Assembly: GCF_015351235.1 (NCBI RefSeq)
Contig: NZ_JADKSJ010000001.1
Location: forward strand, 558,001 to 622,000
Source: Plantibacter sp. VKM Ac-2880
GTDB lineage: Bacteria > Actinomycetota > Actinomycetes > Actinomycetales > Microbacteriaceae
Reading direction: 5' to 3'
Length of the DNA: 64,000 nt
In this document: positions 1-8,414 of the stretch, in pieces
How the letters are laid out: each line of letters starts with the position of its first letter
How positions within the stretch are numbered: the stretch's first letter is position 1
Position numbers and translations under genes: made by a program
The notes under the pieces: generated by a model
What the model saw: only the letters and a program-made list of their open reading frames with translations
Database searches by the model: none
Told to the model about the DNA's origin: nothing

Positions 1-497
1 AACTGGCCGATGACGATCGCGACCTCGTTCCGCCCGGTGATGGACCCGCGGATCTCGTACGGCGCGAGCTCGGCGAGGTAGACCGGGACCACGGCCGACG
101 CGCCGCCCACGGCGAGGCCGAGCAGGATGCGGCCGGCGACGAGCAGTTCGACGTTCGGCGAGCAGACGACCGCGAGCGTGCCGACAAAGAAGAGGACGGC
201 CAGCGCGACGATGCTCGGGCGGCGGCCCCACGCGTCGGACACCCGACCGCCGAGCAGTGCGCCCACGGCAGCGGCGAAGACGAGCGAACTGGTGACGACG
301 CCCTCGGTGAGCGGGGTGAGCCCGAGCTCCGCCGTCATCGGACGCAGAGCACCGTTGATGACCCCGGTGTCGTAGCCGAAGAGCAGACCGCCGAAGCAGG
401 CGACGATCGAGATGAGGCCGAGGTGTCGCCGGTGCGGGCCCGGTGTCAGGGCCGGGAGTGGGCGCGAGGCGCGACGGGCGGTGGGGGATCCGGACAT
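1..497 (-). CDS. MFS sugar/polyol porter, N-terminal part (cut by window edge)
   Basis: About 165 residues are visible, read leftward from an ATG at 497 with GAGGAAGC as ribosome site. Residues around 35-50 read FGGLLFGYDTGVINGAL, the first-helix hallmark of the sugar porter family (inositol/xylose/arabinose H+ symporters). It is followed by the loop 2-3 signature GGRVSDAWGRRPS and by VPVYLAELAP. These motifs support an inner-membrane proton-coupled sugar or polyol importer; the substrate cannot be read from them. Roughly two thirds of the protein lies outside the window. No other gene of the unit is visible. Confidence 0.88.
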   Translation of the reverse strand, partial: MSGSPTARRASRPLPALTPGPHRRHLGLISIVACFGGLLFGYDTGVINGALRPMTAELGLTPLTEGVVTSSLVFAAAVGALLGGRVSDAWGRRPSIVALAVLFFVGTLAVVCSPNVELLVAGRILLGLAVGGASAVVPVYLAELAPYEIRGSITGRNEVAIVIGQ

Positions 498-596
498 GCT
501 GCTTCCTCGTCTGCTCGGTCCTCGTGCCGGACGGCGCCACGGACCTCATGAGCGTACCGGTCGGGGTCCGGCGACTCGCAGTGCACGGCCGCGTGA

Positions 597-637
597 ACGG
601 CTGCGAGGTGCTGCCTCAGCGCGCACCTCGCAGCCGT
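597..637 (-). terminator. 15-bp-stem hairpin, probable terminator of the first TCS operon
   Basis: Arms ACGGCTGCGAGGTGC (597-611) and GCACCTCGCAGCCGT (623-637) are exact reverse complements around an 11-nt loop. There is no U-tract, which is common for actinobacterial terminators. It lies downstream of the leftward response-regulator gene and upstream of the leftward transporter, so termination or attenuation is the likely role. Confidence 0.6.
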
Positions 638-790
638 CGCCGGCACCAGGCTGAGGGAGCTGCGTCGGCACAGATGGTTCGGGTCTCATCTGCCTCGTCC
701 ACGGTATGAGCGCGGTCCGATGCCGGTGAACGTTTGGAGATCCGAGCGGTTTGACATACGGTTCGCTCCTGGAGGTACCCGGAGCCCTCG

Positions 791-820
791 TTCAGTCGTC
801 GGCGCCCGGCCGCAGCAGAC
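791..820 (-). repeat. Second copy of the response-regulator 3' end
   Basis: TTCAGTCGTCGGCGCC at 791-806 recurs at 847-862, and the flanking bases up to about 820 differ from 863-876 at only a few positions. On the minus strand this copy still encodes NSLLRPGADD followed by a stop, against SGLLRPGADD in the intact gene. It looks like a remnant of a tandem duplication or of a deleted paralogue. Confidence 0.6.
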
Positions 821-847
821 TGTTCGTGGTCGGTGTGATGGCGCCGT

Positions 848-1525
848 TCAGTCGTCGGCGCCAGGCCGGAGCAGACCGCTCTCGTACGCCAGGATGACGA
901 GCTGAGCGCGATCATGGGCGGCGACCTTCGTCATGATGCGGTTCACGTGGGTCTTCGAGGTGTGCGGTGAGATGACGAGTTCGTCGGCGATCTGCTGGTT
1001 GGAGCGTCCGCGGGCGACGAGGAGCAGTACCTCGAGTTCCCGCTCGGTGAGCAGCGTCAGCTCGGCTGGGACCGTGCGCGGACTCGACGGTCCTTCCTCG
1101 GCGACGACGTACCTGGTGATGAGGCTCCGGGTGGCCGCGGGGGAGAGGAGTGCGTCCCCAACGTGCACCGCGCGCACAGCACGGACGATCTCCTCGGGCT
1201 CCGAGCCCTTGCCGATGAACCCGCTCGCACCGGCCCGCAGCGTCGCGATGAGGTTCTCGTCCTCCTCGAACGTGGTGAGGATGAGGACGCGCGTGTCCGT
1301 GAGCCCGGGGTCCGCGCAGATCGCAGCGGTCGCGCCGATACCGTCCAGCACGGGCATGCGGATGTCCATGAGCACGACGTCCGGCCGCAACTCCCGGGCG
1401 AGCGCCACCGCCTGAGCACCGTCCACGGCTTCGCCGACGACGTCGAGGTCGGACTCCGACGCGAGGATGTCGGACACGGCCTGGCGGATGAGCGACTGGT
1501 CGTCGACGATGAGCACGGTGGTCAT
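848..1525 (-). CDS. NarL/LuxR-family response regulator
   Basis: A 225-residue two-domain cytoplasmic regulator. The receiver domain (1-120) has acidic residues D9/D10, phospho-acceptor D54 in VLMDIRMP, T84/T85 and K106. The C-terminal LuxR-type helix-turn-helix (about 158-218) reads LTERELEVLLLVARGRSNQQ and onward. The ATG overlaps the stop of the upstream histidine kinase (ATGA, 1522-1525), so the two are translationally coupled. The divergent ABC exporter at 2924-4938 is the probable target, as is usual for this arrangement (inference). Confidence 0.93.
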   Translation of the reverse strand: MTTVLIVDDQSLIRQAVSDILASESDLDVVGEAVDGAQAVALARELRPDVVLMDIRMPVLDGIGATAAICADPGLTDTRVLILTTFEEDENLIATLRAGASGFIGKGSEPEEIVRAVRAVHVGDALLSPAATRSLITRYVVAEEGPSSPRTVPAELTLLTERELEVLLLVARGRSNQQIADELVISPHTSKTHVNRIMTKVAAHDRAQLVILAYESGLLRPGADD

Positions 1526-2757
1526 GCGCGGGACTCCTCGTGGTGTGTCGGATCAGGGTGCGTCGGATCAGTGGTCGGGAGCGTCGCGGACAGTCGCCAG
1601 CCGCCAGGGGTCGCGCCGACGTCGACGGTCCCGCGGACGGCGGCGACGCGCTCGCGGATGCCGAGGAGCCCGTGCCCGGTGGTCGGCGTCGTGTCGAGCC
1701 GCCCGCTCGGGACGCCGGGCGTCGTCGGGTTGCTCACGCTGACGACGATCCCGCCGTCGCCGCTCTCGACGAGCACGTGTGCACGACGCTCAGGACCGTG
1801 CTTCAAAGCGTTCGTCAGCCCCTCCTGGACGACGCGGTACGCGACTGTGTCTGTGGCGGTCGAAAGCTCCGGTACGTCGGGGGCGATCCGTGTCGTGATG
1901 TCGAGGCCTGCGGTGGTGAATTCGGCGATCAACGCGTCGAGTCGGTCGAGTCCCGGCTGCGGCAGCGTTCCACGGAAGCCTTCGCCAGCGTCCCCGCCGT
2001 CGCTCCGGAGGACCTCGAGCAGATCACCGATCTCGCCGAGCACCGTCCGCGACGCCCGTCGGATCGAGACGAGCGCCTCCTTCGCCTTCTCCGGCCGCGA
2101 CTCCAGGGAGCTCGACGCCACCCCGGCGTTCAAGCTGATCACCGAGATCTGATGGGCGACGGTGTCGTGAAGATCGCGGGCGATCCTGAGTCGCTCCTCG
2201 GTCACCCGCCGCCGCGCCTCGGCCTCGCGGGTCTGCTCGGCCCGCTCCGCACGCTCCGTGATCGCCACGATGTACGCGCGGCGCGAGCGCGTCCCGTCCC
2301 CGGCCGCAGCGGCGAACGCGATCATCACCGCGAACTGGACCGTCCGCGGATCGAAGCTGCCGATCGACGCGAGCAGGCTGAGGAGCGCGACGGCGACCAT
2401 CGTCGAGACGGCCGTGATCAGGGTCGTCCGCCGCCCGGAGCGCACGGCCACCCCGAACATCGCGATGGCGGCCGCGATCACGACACCGGGAGCGAGGGTC
2501 CCCGTGATCGCCGCCGCCCCGTAACAGGCGACGACGGCCGCGAGCACCGGGATGGGCCAGCGTCGACGGAGCGGGAGCAGGAGCGCCGGCGCGACGACCA
2601 GGGCGACGACGAGTGGGCTGCCCGGCCGGAACTCCGCGTTCGGGAACGGGATGAAGGCGGAGGCGATGATGAGGACCGCGGCGACCACGTCGCCCACCCA
2701 CGCCGGAGGTCGAGGACGCGGATCGCGCATCCGGCGATCCTGCGTCGCGATGGTCAT
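1522..2757 (-). CDS. DesK/LiaS-type sensor histidine kinase
   Basis: A 411-residue membrane kinase starting MTIATQDRRM. Residues about 22-155 contain five or six hydrophobic segments with almost no extracellular loop, as in intramembrane-sensing kinases. The HisKA_3 motif ERLRIARDLHDTVAHQ places the phosphorylated histidine at H197. The C-terminal ATPase has an N-box (GLTNALKHG) and a G-box (GHGLLGIRERV). A longer in-frame start at 2952 exists, but it would run into the divergent exporter gene and adds an Arg/Pro-rich tail without similarity to the family. It pairs with the regulator at 848-1525. Confidence 0.9.
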   Translation of the reverse strand: MTIATQDRRMRDPRPRPPAWVGDVVAAVLIIASAFIPFPNAEFRPGSPLVVALVVAPALLLPLRRRWPIPVLAAVVACYGAAAITGTLAPGVVIAAAIAMFGVAVRSGRRTTLITAVSTMVAVALLSLLASIGSFDPRTVQFAVMIAFAAAAGDGTRSRRAYIVAITERAERAEQTREAEARRRVTEERLRIARDLHDTVAHQISVISLNAGVASSSLESRPEKAKEALVSIRRASRTVLGEIGDLLEVLRSDGGDAGEGFRGTLPQPGLDRLDALIAEFTTAGLDITTRIAPDVPELSTATDTVAYRVVQEGLTNALKHGPERRAHVLVESGDGGIVVSVSNPTTPGVPSGRLDTTPTTGHGLLGIRERVAAVRGTVDVGATPGGWRLSATLPTTDPTHPDPTHHEESRA

Positions 2758-2878
2758 GGGCCCAGTCTGCCGCGAACCCGCGCCCGGCGACTCCTCCGCA
2801 CGTGGCATTCCGCGGTACCACGGACGCGGTACGCGGGTGTCCGCCGGTGGGGGACGCGCCGGCCCCGCGTCGCGGCGA

Positions 2879-2912
2879 GTCTGGACTGGTGCCGGAGCAT
2901 CCGGCCCCAGAC
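2879..2912 (+). promoter_or_regulatory. Nested inverted repeat before the ABC exporter start
   Basis: GTCTGG (2879-2884) pairs with CCAGAC (2907-2912), and inside it GCCGGA (2891-2896) pairs with TCCGGC (2900-2905). The structure ends one base before the GAGGAG ribosome site at 2914-2919. It could be a leader hairpin or a binding site for the neighbouring response regulator. Confidence 0.4.
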
Positions 2913-2923
2913 GAGGAGACACC

Positions 2924-3631
2924 ATGCAGAGCACCACAGCGCCGCCGATCATCTCGGTCCGGGACGTCCGGCGGTCCTACGGTCGCGGTCAGAACCGGTT
3001 CGACGCGCTGAAAGGGGTGAGCTTCGACATCCACGCGGGCGAGAGCGTCGCGATCGTCGGGAAGAGCGGCTCCGGCAAGTCCACGCTCATGCACGTGCTC
3101 GCGCTCCTCGAAGCACCGAGCTCCGGCACCGTCGAACTCGAAGGGGTCGACACGAGCACCCTCCGCGGACGCCGCCTCAACACGACCAGGAACAAGACCT
3201 TCGGGTTCGTGTTCCAACAGTTCTTCCTCACCGCCAACGCGACGGTGCTCGAGAACGTCCTCCTCCCGATGAAGATCGCCGGCGTCCGCCGTGGAGACCG
3301 ACGTCGCCGGGCGCTCGCCGCACTCGCGCAGCTCCAGCTCGAGGACAAGGCGCGAAACCGCGCGGTGAACCTGTCCGGTGGGCAGAAGCAGCGGACGGTG
3401 ATCGCCCGTGCGCTCGTGAACAACCCGCGGATCATCTTCGCCGACGAGCCGACCGGCAACCTCGACACGGCGACCGGCGCCGTCGTGGAGGACATCCTCT
3501 TCTCCCTAAACCGGGAGGGCGGCATCACGCTCATCGTCGTGACGCACGACGAGGAGCTGGCAGCACGCTGCGATCGGCGGATCCTCATCCGCGACGGACT
3601 GCTCGTCGAGGACGAGGCGGTGGCCGCATGA
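2924..3631 (+). CDS. ABC exporter ATPase (MacB/LolD type)
   Basis: 235 residues. Walker A GKSGSGKST at 46-54, Q-loop FVFQQFF near 97, signature LSGGQKQR at 150-157, Walker B IIFADE at 170-175 and H-loop VVTHD near 204. The first ATG after GAGGAGAC is taken (2924); the frame is open upstream but the leader there is low-complexity. It couples by ATGA overlap to the permease at 3628. MacB/LolD-type pairs export peptides or antibiotics, move lipoproteins or sense envelope stress; the substrate is not evident. The divergent TCS suggests induction by an envelope-active compound. Confidence 0.92.
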   Translation: MQSTTAPPIISVRDVRRSYGRGQNRFDALKGVSFDIHAGESVAIVGKSGSGKSTLMHVLALLEAPSSGTVELEGVDTSTLRGRRLNTTRNKTFGFVFQQFFLTANATVLENVLLPMKIAGVRRGDRRRRALAALAQLQLEDKARNRAVNLSGGQKQRTVIARALVNNPRIIFADEPTGNLDTATGAVVEDILFSLNREGGITLIVVTHDEELAARCDRRILIRDGLLVEDEAVAA

Positions 3632-4938
3632 GAACCGTCGACCTCATCGGGACCGCCGTCGCGAACACCTTCCGATCGAAGACCCGCACCATCCTGACCA
3701 TCCTGGCGATCTTCGTCGGAGCCTTCACGCTCACCCTGACGAACGGGCTCGGCACCGGCATCAACGCCTACATCGACGACACGGTGTCGAGCGTCGGCGC
3801 GTCCGACACGATGACCGTCACGAAGACGGCCGACACCGGGTCGGGCATCGGCGCGGCGACGAGCGGTCCGAAGGAGTACGACCCGGACACGGTCGCCGCC
3901 AGCGGTGCCGGAGCGCCGGGATCGACCGTCGTCGCCCTCACGCCGGCCGATCTCGACGAGCTCGGCGGGATCGACGGCGTCCTCGACGTGCAGGCCGTGA
4001 AGTCGATCTCGACCGACTACATCGAGGCGGGCAGCGGCACGAAGTACGTCGTCGGTGTCGGCGGACTCATCTCCGGGCAGAGCGTCACGCTGCTGGACGG
4101 TGCTCAGCCCGACGATGATACCGACACGCTCCAGCTCGTGCTCCCCACGTCCTATGTCGAACCGCTCGGCTTCGGAAGCGACGCCGCCGCGGTCGGGAAG
4201 ACCGTCACCGTCGCGATCACCGATGCGCAGCGCACGCAGCACACCGTGGACGCGACCGTCGTCGGGGTCGCCGAGGAGAGCCTCGCCTCGCCCACCGGTG
4301 CCTCGATCGTGCCGAACGCCGCGCTCACCGACCTCCTCTACGAGACGCAGAACATCGGTGTCCCGTCCGATCAGGTCGAGCGGTACGCGCAGGCGTCCAT
4401 CCGGTTCAGCGCGGACGCCACCGACGAGCAGGTCACGGCGTTGAAGGATCGCCTGACCGACGCGGGCTACACGGGCACGACCGTCGCGGACCAGCTCGGC
4501 ACCATCAAGACGGTGATCGACGGCATCGTGCTCGTCCTCAACGCCTTCGCGATCATCGCCCTCCTCGCCGCGAGCTTCGGGATCGTGAACACCCTGCTCA
4601 TGTCCGTGCAGGAACGCACCCGCGAGATCGGGCTGATGAAGGCCATGGGGATGGGCAGCGGCAAGGTCTTCGGGCTGTTCAGCCTCGAAGCCGCGTTCAT
4701 CGGATTCCTCGGCAGCGCGATCGGCGTAGGCATCGCGGTGCTCGCCGGTACCGGCATCAGCGCCGCGCTCTCCGGATCGCTCCTCGCCGACCTACCGGGC
4801 CTCGACCTCATCGCGTTCGATCCGGCGTCGCTCGCGATCATCGTCCTGGTCGTCATGGTGATCGCGTTCCTCGCCGGAACCCTGCCCGCCGCCCGTGCCG
4901 CCAAGGCCGATCCGGTGGAGTCGCTCCGCTACGAGTGA
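3628..4938 (+). CDS. ABC exporter permease (FtsX/MacB family)
   Basis: 436 residues with the MacB layout. One transmembrane helix lies near the N-terminus (about 17-38), then a roughly 260-residue Gly/Ala/Asp-rich extracytoplasmic domain, then three C-terminal helices. The conserved ERTREIGLMKAMGM segment precedes the second-last helix and ARAAKADPVESLRYE is the typical C-terminus. It overlaps the ATPase gene by 4 bp. Its end overlaps the convergent monooxygenase gene by 10 bp (4929-4938), leaving no room for a separate terminator. Confidence 0.92.
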   Translation: MRTVDLIGTAVANTFRSKTRTILTILAIFVGAFTLTLTNGLGTGINAYIDDTVSSVGASDTMTVTKTADTGSGIGAATSGPKEYDPDTVAASGAGAPGSTVVALTPADLDELGGIDGVLDVQAVKSISTDYIEAGSGTKYVVGVGGLISGQSVTLLDGAQPDDDTDTLQLVLPTSYVEPLGFGSDAAAVGKTVTVAITDAQRTQHTVDATVVGVAEESLASPTGASIVPNAALTDLLYETQNIGVPSDQVERYAQASIRFSADATDEQVTALKDRLTDAGYTGTTVADQLGTIKTVIDGIVLVLNAFAIIALLAASFGIVNTLLMSVQERTREIGLMKAMGMGSGKVFGLFSLEAAFIGFLGSAIGVGIAVLAGTGISAALSGSLLADLPGLDLIAFDPASLAIIVLVVMVIAFLAGTLPAARAAKADPVESLRYE

Positions 4939-6248
4939 TGTGCGCGTGGCGGGTCGGCGGTGACGTGCTCGGGTCGGAGTCCGATCCCGATGAACCTCGC
5001 CGCAAGCGGTCGGACGAGGGGTGTTGCGAGCCGCAGGAGTCGGATCGCCCACCGCGGCGCGATGCGGTCGCCGGTGGTGGTGCGGGAGATGACCCGATGC
5101 CCGGCCCGCTGGATGCGCTGCATGATCCTGACCGGTCGCTCGCGGCGGCGTTGGACCGCCGCGAGCACCTCGGACGGTGCGTCTCCTGCGGCGAGGTGGC
5201 GCGCGATCGCGTTGGACAGGGCGACCGCGTCCTGGATCGCGTAGTTGACGCCCACACCGAACATCGGCGACATGGCGTGCGCGGCGTCGCCGATGGCGAT
5301 GAAGCCCGGGCGGTGCCAGCGGTCGAGTCGATTGAGCTGCACCGAGAGGAGCTTGATCTGGTCCCAGTCGGTCAGGGTGTCGACGACCGGACGCAGGACG
5401 GGTGCGGCATCGACGATCCGCTGCCGGAGCGCCGGTAGGCCATCGGCTCGGAGCCGGTCGGCGCCACCCTTCCGGATGACCATGCCGGACTGGTACCGGT
5501 CACCCCGGTCGATCGTGAGCACCATGCCGCGTGGTGAGAGGTAGGCGAGGGTTGGCGGTGGCGGGTCAGCCGGCTTCGGCAGGCTGAACCAGAGGACGTC
5601 GATCGGGACGCCGCTCTCGTCGGGGATGAGTCCGGCGGCGTCGCGGAGTGCCGAGGTGCGTCCGTCCGCCGCGACGGTGAGGGTGGCGCGGATCTCGATG
5701 TCGGTGGAGGTGTCGGCTGTCGGATGGGTGTCGGCGGGTGGGGTGGTGTCGGTCGTGGCGGTCGCGCGCAGGCCGCGCACTCGGCCCTGCTCCACGATCA
5801 GGCCGGTCGCCTCGGTGCGCCGGAGGAGCTCGAAGTTCGGCAGTGCGGCGGCCTCGTCGGCGAGGAAGTTCAGGAAGTCCCACTGCGGGGCGAGGACGAG
5901 GAAGCGGTCGGGTGCCGGCAGGGTGCCGAAGTCGACCATCGTCATCCGTATGCCGTCGATCACGGCGTCCATCGTCTGCAGCCGGTTGTGCGGCAGCCGC
6001 AGGAACCGCTCGCGCAGGCCGAGCTCGCCGAGCAGGGTGATGGTCGACGGGTGGATCGTGTCGCCGCGGAAGTCCCGGAAGAAGTCGACGTGCTTCTCGA
6101 GCACGGTCACGGTGAGGCCCGCCCGGGCGAGGAGGTAGCCGAGCACCATGCCGGCAGGGCCGCCGCCCGCGATGACGCAGTCGCGGGCTGCGGTGTGGTC
6201 GGCGGTGCGGTCGCCGTGATCGCTGTCGGTGCGGGTCGTCGGTTCCAT
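4929..6248 (-). CDS. FAD-dependent aromatic monooxygenase-like oxidoreductase (PHBH fold)
   Basis: 439 residues. The FAD-binding GGGPAG is at 28-33, the second-motif ADGRTSALRDAAG near 194, and the third motif GDAAHAMSP at 320-328, which contacts the flavin ribityl chain. This set defines class A NAD(P)H flavoprotein hydroxylases of the p-hydroxybenzoate hydroxylase fold. GFIAIGDAAHAMSPMFGVG is fully canonical. Substrate unknown; no aromatic catabolism genes lie beside it. It is monocistronic and divergent from the lipoprotein at 6307. Confidence 0.85.
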   Translation of the reverse strand: MEPTTRTDSDHGDRTADHTAARDCVIAGGGPAGMVLGYLLARAGLTVTVLEKHVDFFRDFRGDTIHPSTITLLGELGLRERFLRLPHNRLQTMDAVIDGIRMTMVDFGTLPAPDRFLVLAPQWDFLNFLADEAAALPNFELLRRTEATGLIVEQGRVRGLRATATTDTTPPADTHPTADTSTDIEIRATLTVAADGRTSALRDAAGLIPDESGVPIDVLWFSLPKPADPPPPTLAYLSPRGMVLTIDRGDRYQSGMVIRKGGADRLRADGLPALRQRIVDAAPVLRPVVDTLTDWDQIKLLSVQLNRLDRWHRPGFIAIGDAAHAMSPMFGVGVNYAIQDAVALSNAIARHLAAGDAPSEVLAAVQRRRERPVRIMQRIQRAGHRVISRTTTGDRIAPRWAIRLLRLATPLVRPLAARFIGIGLRPEHVTADPPRAHHS

Positions 6249-6306
6249 CGCGCTGCTCCCGTCGGTCTCTTCCGGACACTACCCCGGAACCCATATCGTC
6301 GACGTC

Positions 6307-6903
6307 ATGCGTCTGTTGCAGCGGGCAGGACTGCCTCTTCTCGTGTCCGGAACGATCGTGCTGGCGCTGTCGGCCTGCACCTCCGCTGGGGACCCCGGTG
6401 GTGGGGCCGCCGGCAGTGCGTCACCCGCTGCGTCGGTGCCGGCGGAGTCGTCAAGCGGAGGCTCGGGAGGCGGCTCGTCCGTGCAGGTCGACTGCGCAGT
6501 GGTAGAGGCAGCCGTCGCGCCGTACATCGAGGGACTCGTCGCGCGGGAGGACAACGGGGCCGACGAATACGGGGCCATCTGCGGCTGGGAGGCGCCGGAG
6601 GGGACGATCGATACGGCGGACATCCGATCGGTGGAGGTCGTCGTCTCTCCCGAATCGAGCGAGATGCTGTCCGCTGACGAGCTGACCGCGGCCGGGCTGA
6701 CGCCGATCCCGGATGCGACGATCGAGGCCGCCGGAGGGATCGCCTACAGCGCGACGGTCGAGGCCGGTGTCGCCGCGGTGATCGTCACGACGGTGGTTTT
6801 GCCGGAAACCGAGGTGTCGGTCACGGGTGGGCAGTGGGTAAACCATCCGTCGCTGGACGGGCCGGCGGCGGTGGAGGTCGTGAAGGCGCTCATGGGTCGG
6901 TGA
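6307..6903 (+). CDS. Secreted lipoprotein of unknown function
   Basis: 198 residues. A type II signal peptide ends in lipobox LSAC with the lipidated cysteine at C24, followed by a Gly/Ser-rich linker to about residue 60 and a small alpha/beta domain. That domain has two cysteines (VDC and AICGWE), perhaps a disulfide. Start 6307 is chosen because it gives a clean signal peptide and a TATCGT -10-like box ends 7 nt before it; the upstream extension from 6229 would bury the signal. No family is recognised with confidence. Confidence 0.75.
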   Translation: MRLLQRAGLPLLVSGTIVLALSACTSAGDPGGGAAGSASPAASVPAESSSGGSGGGSSVQVDCAVVEAAVAPYIEGLVAREDNGADEYGAICGWEAPEGTIDTADIRSVEVVVSPESSEMLSADELTAAGLTPIPDATIEAAGGIAYSATVEAGVAAVIVTTVVLPETEVSVTGGQWVNHPSLDGPAAVEVVKALMGR

Positions 6904-6938
6904 GGGTAGGGTTCTCCGTGACCCTGAGGAAGCCTCCA

Positions 6939-7062
6939 CCGGTCCCTGGGTGCCCCCCTCCGGTCCCTGGGTGACCCCCTCCGGTCCCTGGGTGCCCCCT
7001 CCGGTCCCTGAGTACCCCCTCCGGTCCCTGAGTACCCCCTCCGGTCCCTGAGCTTGTCGAAG
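6939..7062 (+). repeat. Six tandem 20-21-bp repeats
   Basis: CCGGTCCCTG begins at 6939, 6960, 6981, 7001, 7021 and 7041 with C-rich spacers. Only the last copy continues into GAGCTTGTCGAAGGG (to about 7065), the left arm of the hairpins found after the HNH gene. It looks like a tandemly amplified fragment of the dispersed palindromic repeat. Confidence 0.85.
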
Positions 7063-7134
7063 GGCGCACCCGGACATCCACCGCCGACACGGCTCACCAT
7101 CTGGAATGTCAGTGGTCCATGGTGGACTGAAGTC

Positions 7135-8406
7135 ATGACCGAGACCATCACCTCCGCAGTTCGAGCCGGCGATGCGTACGCAGCGCAGCTCGCGGAGTTC
7201 TCGGATGAGTACGCGGAGATCTGTCGGCAACAGGCCGTGCTGGCCGCTCGGGCGGCGCGACTCCTCGCCCGCTCGGCGGCGTACGCCGACGCCCTCGCAG
7301 ACTCGGTCGTCCCGGCCGTGTACCCGCCGGCTGAGCGCCAGGCGCTCTCCCGCCGGTCTACCTGCGCTGCGCTCGCCATGGCTACGCGGAGGTCCGAGCA
7401 GACCGTCCAGCGGGCGACGAACGACGCGGAACGCCTCGTGAACGAGGCTCCGGCCGTGCTGGCGTCGCTCGAGGCCGGCCGCATCTCGGCACGGCACGCA
7501 CAGACCATCACGGATCAGCTGCGCGATGTGCCGACCGCGGGGCGGGCGGCGTTTCTGGATGCGGTCTTGCCGGTCGCCGAAGCGACGACCAACGCGAACC
7601 TGCGGAAGCGTGCCCGCGTCCTGCGGGAGCGCCTCCACCCGGAGTCCATCACGGCTCGGGCCCGGCGGTCCGAGGCAGACCGGCGGGTGGAGTTCGAGCC
7701 CGCAGCGGACGGCATGGCGTGGGTGCACCTCTTCACCACGGCACCCATCGCGCAGGGCATCATCGAGCGGGTCGAGGCGGCGGCCGCGGAGTCGCGCAGA
7801 GCGGGAGACACCCGCACCTGCGCGCAACTCCAGGCGGACGCCCTCGCAGCCCTGGCCCTCACCGGCGTCACGCCCGACGACGTCGCATCGAGCCCGGTAC
7901 TCCCGCACCCGATCGAGGTCCAGGAGCACATCACGCCCACCGTGCAGATCACGGTGCCGGCGCTGAGCCTGGCCGGTGTCTCCGACGCACCCGCCACGCT
8001 CGACGGCTACGGGCCGATCGACCCCGAGACCGCGGCCCGCCTCGCGGTCAACGCGCCCGGCATGACGCGCATCCTGGTCCAGCCGGAAACCGGCGCCGTC
8101 CTGTCCGTGAGTCGGGACCAGTACCGGGTGCCCGCCGATCTGCAGCGCGCTGTGCGCCTCCGGGACGGCACTTGTCGGGCACCCGGCTGCGGGCGCCGAG
8201 CCAGGGCCTGCGACTTGGACCATTCGGTCGCCTGGCAGGACGGAGGCACGACAGATGTCGGGAATCTCGCCTGCCTGTGTCGACATCATCACCGGATGAA
8301 GCATCTTCCCGGGTGGGACCTCGACCACCAGCCCGGCGGGGTCCTCGACTGGACCACACCCGACGGAAAACGCCACCGAACCGAACCGGATCCCGCGCCG
8401 TTCTGA
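7135..8406 (+). CDS. DUF222 domain HNH endonuclease (13E12 repeat family)
   Basis: 423 residues. A long N-terminal helical DUF222 region (about 1-300, Ala/Arg-rich, with ARHAQTITDQL-type segments) precedes a C-terminal HNH nuclease domain (about 340-400). The nuclease carries CRAPGCG, LDHSVAWQDGGTTDVGNL and CRHHHRMKH, giving zinc-ligand and His-Asn-His residues. The family is abundant and repetitive in actinobacteria; the mycobacterial 13E12/REP elements belong to it. Start MTETITSAV (7135) fits the usual N-terminus; the in-frame ATG at 7054 lies in the repeat zone. Both flanks carry the same short repeat, which suggests mobility. Confidence 0.9.
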   Translation: MTETITSAVRAGDAYAAQLAEFSDEYAEICRQQAVLAARAARLLARSAAYADALADSVVPAVYPPAERQALSRRSTCAALAMATRRSEQTVQRATNDAERLVNEAPAVLASLEAGRISARHAQTITDQLRDVPTAGRAAFLDAVLPVAEATTNANLRKRARVLRERLHPESITARARRSEADRRVEFEPAADGMAWVHLFTTAPIAQGIIERVEAAAAESRRAGDTRTCAQLQADALAALALTGVTPDDVASSPVLPHPIEVQEHITPTVQITVPALSLAGVSDAPATLDGYGPIDPETAARLAVNAPGMTRILVQPETGAVLSVSRDQYRVPADLQRAVRLRDGTCRAPGCGRRARACDLDHSVAWQDGGTTDVGNLACLCRHHHRMKHLPGWDLDHQPGGVLDWTTPDGKRHRTEPDPAPF

Positions 8407-8414
8407 CCACCCCC

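Larger units (their letters stand above)
498..847. other. 350-bp gap: transporter leader, strong hairpin, duplicated gene end
   Basis: No convincing gene is present. The gap holds the upstream region of the leftward transporter, a 15-bp-stem hairpin (597-637) and a second copy of the last ~30 bp of the adjacent response-regulator gene (791-820). Confidence 0.6.

Noticed and set aside
1540-4938. Very long rightward frame spanning the kinase and the exporter genes
   Set aside because: Its first part is antisense to the histidine kinase and Arg/Pro-rich; only the permease portion from 3628 has family features.
6939-7062. Possible CRISPR array
   Set aside because: Units are contiguous 20-21-bp tandem repeats without 30-40-bp unique spacers, and no cas gene is present.
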